NCBI GenBank assembly: GCA_026984715.1
Contig: JALSRO010000393.1
Span: forward strand, 1-8,498
Length of the DNA stretch: 8,498 nt
Reading direction: 5' to 3'
From: Chromatiales bacterium
Lineage (GTDB): Bacteria > Pseudomonadota > Gammaproteobacteria > Thiohalospirales > Thiohalospiraceae
The notes below the pieces were generated by a model. That model did not search any database and was not told the origin of the DNA. It saw nothing but the letters and a program-made list of their open reading frames with translations. Positions 7,179 through 8,498 of the stretch are shown here, one piece after another (positions within the stretch are counted from its first letter, which is position 1; each line of letters begins with the position of its first letter). Position numbers and translations under genes: made by a program.

Positions 7179-7312
7179 GGTAAGTGAGCTGGCGTTGCGG
7201 GTCAATTTCGTTCAACTGTTAAGAATGTAGTTATATATCGGCCAAAAAGGGGGTGAGGAGTAGCCCGGCTGGTGAAGGGCTCCCTGCATCGTGGCTGCGC
7301 AGGGTGGGCGCG
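7179..7312. other. Spacer between gloB and mltD
   Basis: This spacer contains an AT-rich stretch (about 7217-7240) that could hold an mltD promoter on the minus strand, but no paired -35/-10 boxes with normal spacing were found. A weak inverted repeat (AGCCC at 7262, GGGCT at 7277) is not followed by a T-run, so it is not called as a terminator. Confidence 0.6.
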
Positions 7313-8101
7313 TCATCCTGGTTGCTGCCGATCCAGAGAGTCTTTCCAGTGGCGCAGGACCACGAACACCTCCTCGGCGGAGTCGAGGCGGCAACCGGCG
7401 AAGCGGCTGGCTGCGTCGATTACGTCAGGTTCTCTGCAACGCAGGAATGGATTGGTGCGTTGCTCTTCGGCAAGAGTCGAGGGAACCGTGGGGCCCCCCT
7501 TTGCGCGCAGCCGAACAGCTCTCTCCCGGCGCTGGGTAATGGCGTGGTTGTGTGGCTCCACCGTTGCGGCGAAACCGAGGTTCTGCACCGTGTACTCGTG
7601 GGCGCAGTAGATTAGAGTGCTTGCAGGCAGTGCTGCAATCTTTCGGAGTGAGTGAAACAGCTGCTGTGCCGTACCATCGAAGATTCCCCCGCAACCGGCG
7701 CCAAACAGCGTATCGCCACAGAAGAGAGAGCCATGGCCGTAGTATCCGATATGGCCCGCGGTATGGCCCGGGATATCCAGCACCTGGAAGCAGATCCCGA
7801 CAGCCGCCAGTTCGACCCGGTCACCCTCCCGAAGGGGGTGGGTCAGCAGGGGGATGGACTCCCCGGCGGGACCGTAGACAGGAGTAGCGTAACGTTCCAC
7901 CAGCTCGGCCACCCCCTCCACGTGATCATAGTGGTGATGGGTGATCAGAATGGCAGCAGGCACAAGGCTCTCGGAACGAACGGCTCTGTGTATCGGAAGC
8001 GCTTCACCGGGGTCTACGACAACCACTCCCGCTTCACCGTGCTGCCGGATCAGCCATATGTAGTTATCCTTCCGGGCGGGTAATGCGGTTATTTCCGGCA
8101 T
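7313..8101 (-). CDS. gloB: Hydroxyacylglutathione hydrolase (glyoxalase II)
   Basis: GloB hydrolyses S-D-lactoylglutathione to D-lactate and glutathione in the cytoplasm, completing glutathione-dependent methylglyoxal detoxification begun by glyoxalase I. The 262-residue product is a metallo-beta-lactamase-fold protein with all the metal ligands in place: THHHYDH (54-60), His113 in DIPGHTAGH (109-117), bridging Asp130 in FCGDTLFGAGCG (127-138), and His168 in YCAHEYT (165-171). The C-terminal glyoxalase II domain is also present, with NHAITQRR (185-192) and PSTLAEEQRTNPFLR (207-221). It is slightly longer than the 251 residues of E. coli GloB. The ATG start at 8101 aligns with the family N-terminus, where the usual opening is a short strand followed by KDNYIWLI (11-18). 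It is divergent from the methyltransferase gene and upstream of mltD. No truncation or missing residue was seen. Confidence 0.97.
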   Translation of the reverse strand: MPEITALPARKDNYIWLIRQHGEAGVVVVDPGEALPIHRAVRSESLVPAAILITHHHYDHVEGVAELVERYATPVYGPAGESIPLLTHPLREGDRVELAAVGICFQVLDIPGHTAGHIGYYGHGSLFCGDTLFGAGCGGIFDGTAQQLFHSLRKIAALPASTLIYCAHEYTVQNLGFAATVEPHNHAITQRRERAVRLRAKGGPTVPSTLAEEQRTNPFLRCREPDVIDAASRFAGCRLDSAEEVFVVLRHWKDSLDRQQPG

Positions 8102-8180
8102 GAGCGGTTATAGTATCCTTTTCTTTTGCCAAGGGGTGGCGGTTGCCGCGGCAGAGAGTTGGGCGGCATCCCTGCATTAT
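8102..8180. other. Divergent intergenic region between gloB and the methyltransferase
   Basis: These 79 bases must carry the promoters for both divergent genes if the methyltransferase begins at 8181. A TATAGTAT segment at 8109-8116 resembles a -10 box on the plus strand, but no convincing -35 partner was found on either strand. Confidence 0.6.
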
Positions 8181-8498
8181 ATGAACAACGGTCAGGATTA
8201 CGAAACAGCGGCTGCACAGTGGCGCCGGCTTCAGGCATGGTTTCAGCTTTCTGCTGGCCGTCGTCTGCTGGAGCAGGAGCGGGCCGAGCTGAATGGGGTG
8301 CTGGCGGATCTGTTCGGCTACCATCTGCTGCAGCTGGGGATCCCCGGAGAGATCGACCTGCTCTCGGCGAGCCGGATCCGTCACAGTGTGATCATGTCGC
8401 TGGAACCCGGCTTTGCCGCGCACGCCGGGGGTGGCGAAATGATCCGCGGCCGGCCCGATGCACTGCCGTTCGCCGCCGAGAGCCTGGATGTGGTGGTC
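8181..8498 (+). CDS. YafS-like SAM-dependent methyltransferase, 3' end outside window
   Basis: The first 106 codons of a methyltransferase related to E. coli YafS are visible. The recognisable stretch is the family opening: WRRLQAWFQLSAGRRLLEQE (11-30), ADLFGYHLLQLG (37-48), and DALPFAAESLDVVV (93-106), where the family shows an LP-F---S-D-V motif before its catalytic core. As in YafS, the canonical glycine-rich SAM loop is degenerate. Its substrate is not known. I chose the ATG at 8181 because relatives begin roughly ten residues before the W--L motif. The frame also opens at ATG 8100, which would add 27 residues and overlap the start codon of gloB on the other strand by two bases; those extra residues look unlike the family. 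The gloB/methyltransferase divergence matches the E. coli gloB-yafS arrangement, where rnhA and dnaQ follow. Confidence 0.85.
   Translation, partial: MNNGQDYETAAAQWRRLQAWFQLSAGRRLLEQERAELNGVLADLFGYHLLQLGIPGEIDLLSASRIRHSVIMSLEPGFAAHAGGGEMIRGRPDALPFAAESLDVVV

Noticed and set aside
5781..7187. A 468-codon open frame on the plus strand opposite mltD.
   Set aside because: It is again codon-aligned antisense to a gene with clear SLT and LysM domains; the openness follows from codon bias.
7262..7281. Inverted repeat AGCCC/GGGCT downstream of gloB, considered as a terminator.
   Set aside because: The stem is only five base pairs with a ten-base loop, and no T-run follows on the minus strand.

Overview
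The window looks like a chromosomal segment of a GC-rich (roughly 60% G+C by eye) Gram-negative bacterium, most probably a gammaproteobacterium. Three things point there: a YejM/PbgA-type inner-membrane sulfatase-fold protein, an O-antigen-ligase-type enzyme joined to a WaaE-like glycosyltransferase, and a block of mltD, gloB and a divergent YafS-like methyltransferase that has the same order as in Escherichia coli. I cannot assign a genus. No RNA genes, CRISPR array, insertion sequence or long repeat was seen.

Layout. (1) Positions 2-3477, plus strand, an envelope-glycan operon: the 3' two-thirds of a yejM/lapC-like gene, then two related genes of the CDP-glycerol glycerophosphotransferase (TagB/TagF-like) superfamily. 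The gaps are 21 bases and a 1-base stop/start overlap. (2) Positions 3465-5540, minus strand: one long gene whose N-terminal ~418 residues are a polytopic O-antigen-ligase-type membrane protein and whose C-terminal ~258 residues are a family 2 glycosyltransferase resembling WaaE/KdtX. It converges on the operon with a 13-base tail-to-tail overlap. (3) Positions 5541-5792: a 252-base spacer with a good sigma70-like promoter match on the minus strand and a doubtful small ORF overlapping the ligase start. (4) Positions 5793-8101, minus strand: mltD (lytic transglycosylase lipoprotein) preceded by gloB (glyoxalase II). (5) From 8181 on the plus strand to the window edge: the start of a YafS-like SAM-dependent methyltransferase, divergent from gloB.

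How the parts fit. The left two-thirds appears devoted to the outer envelope. YejM-family proteins control lipopolysaccharide (LPS) supply, the ligase/glycosyltransferase fusion would add sugar to the core and attach glycan to it, and the two TagB/TagF-like enzymes may add phosphoglycerol or another nucleotide-activated unit to that glycan. These substrates are inferred. The right third is an ordinary housekeeping block next to which the glycan genes lie. The points most worth a second look are the ligase-glycosyltransferase fusion, the tandem teichoic-acid-type transferases next to a YejM homologue, and the small ORF whose stop overlaps the fusion gene's GTG start.
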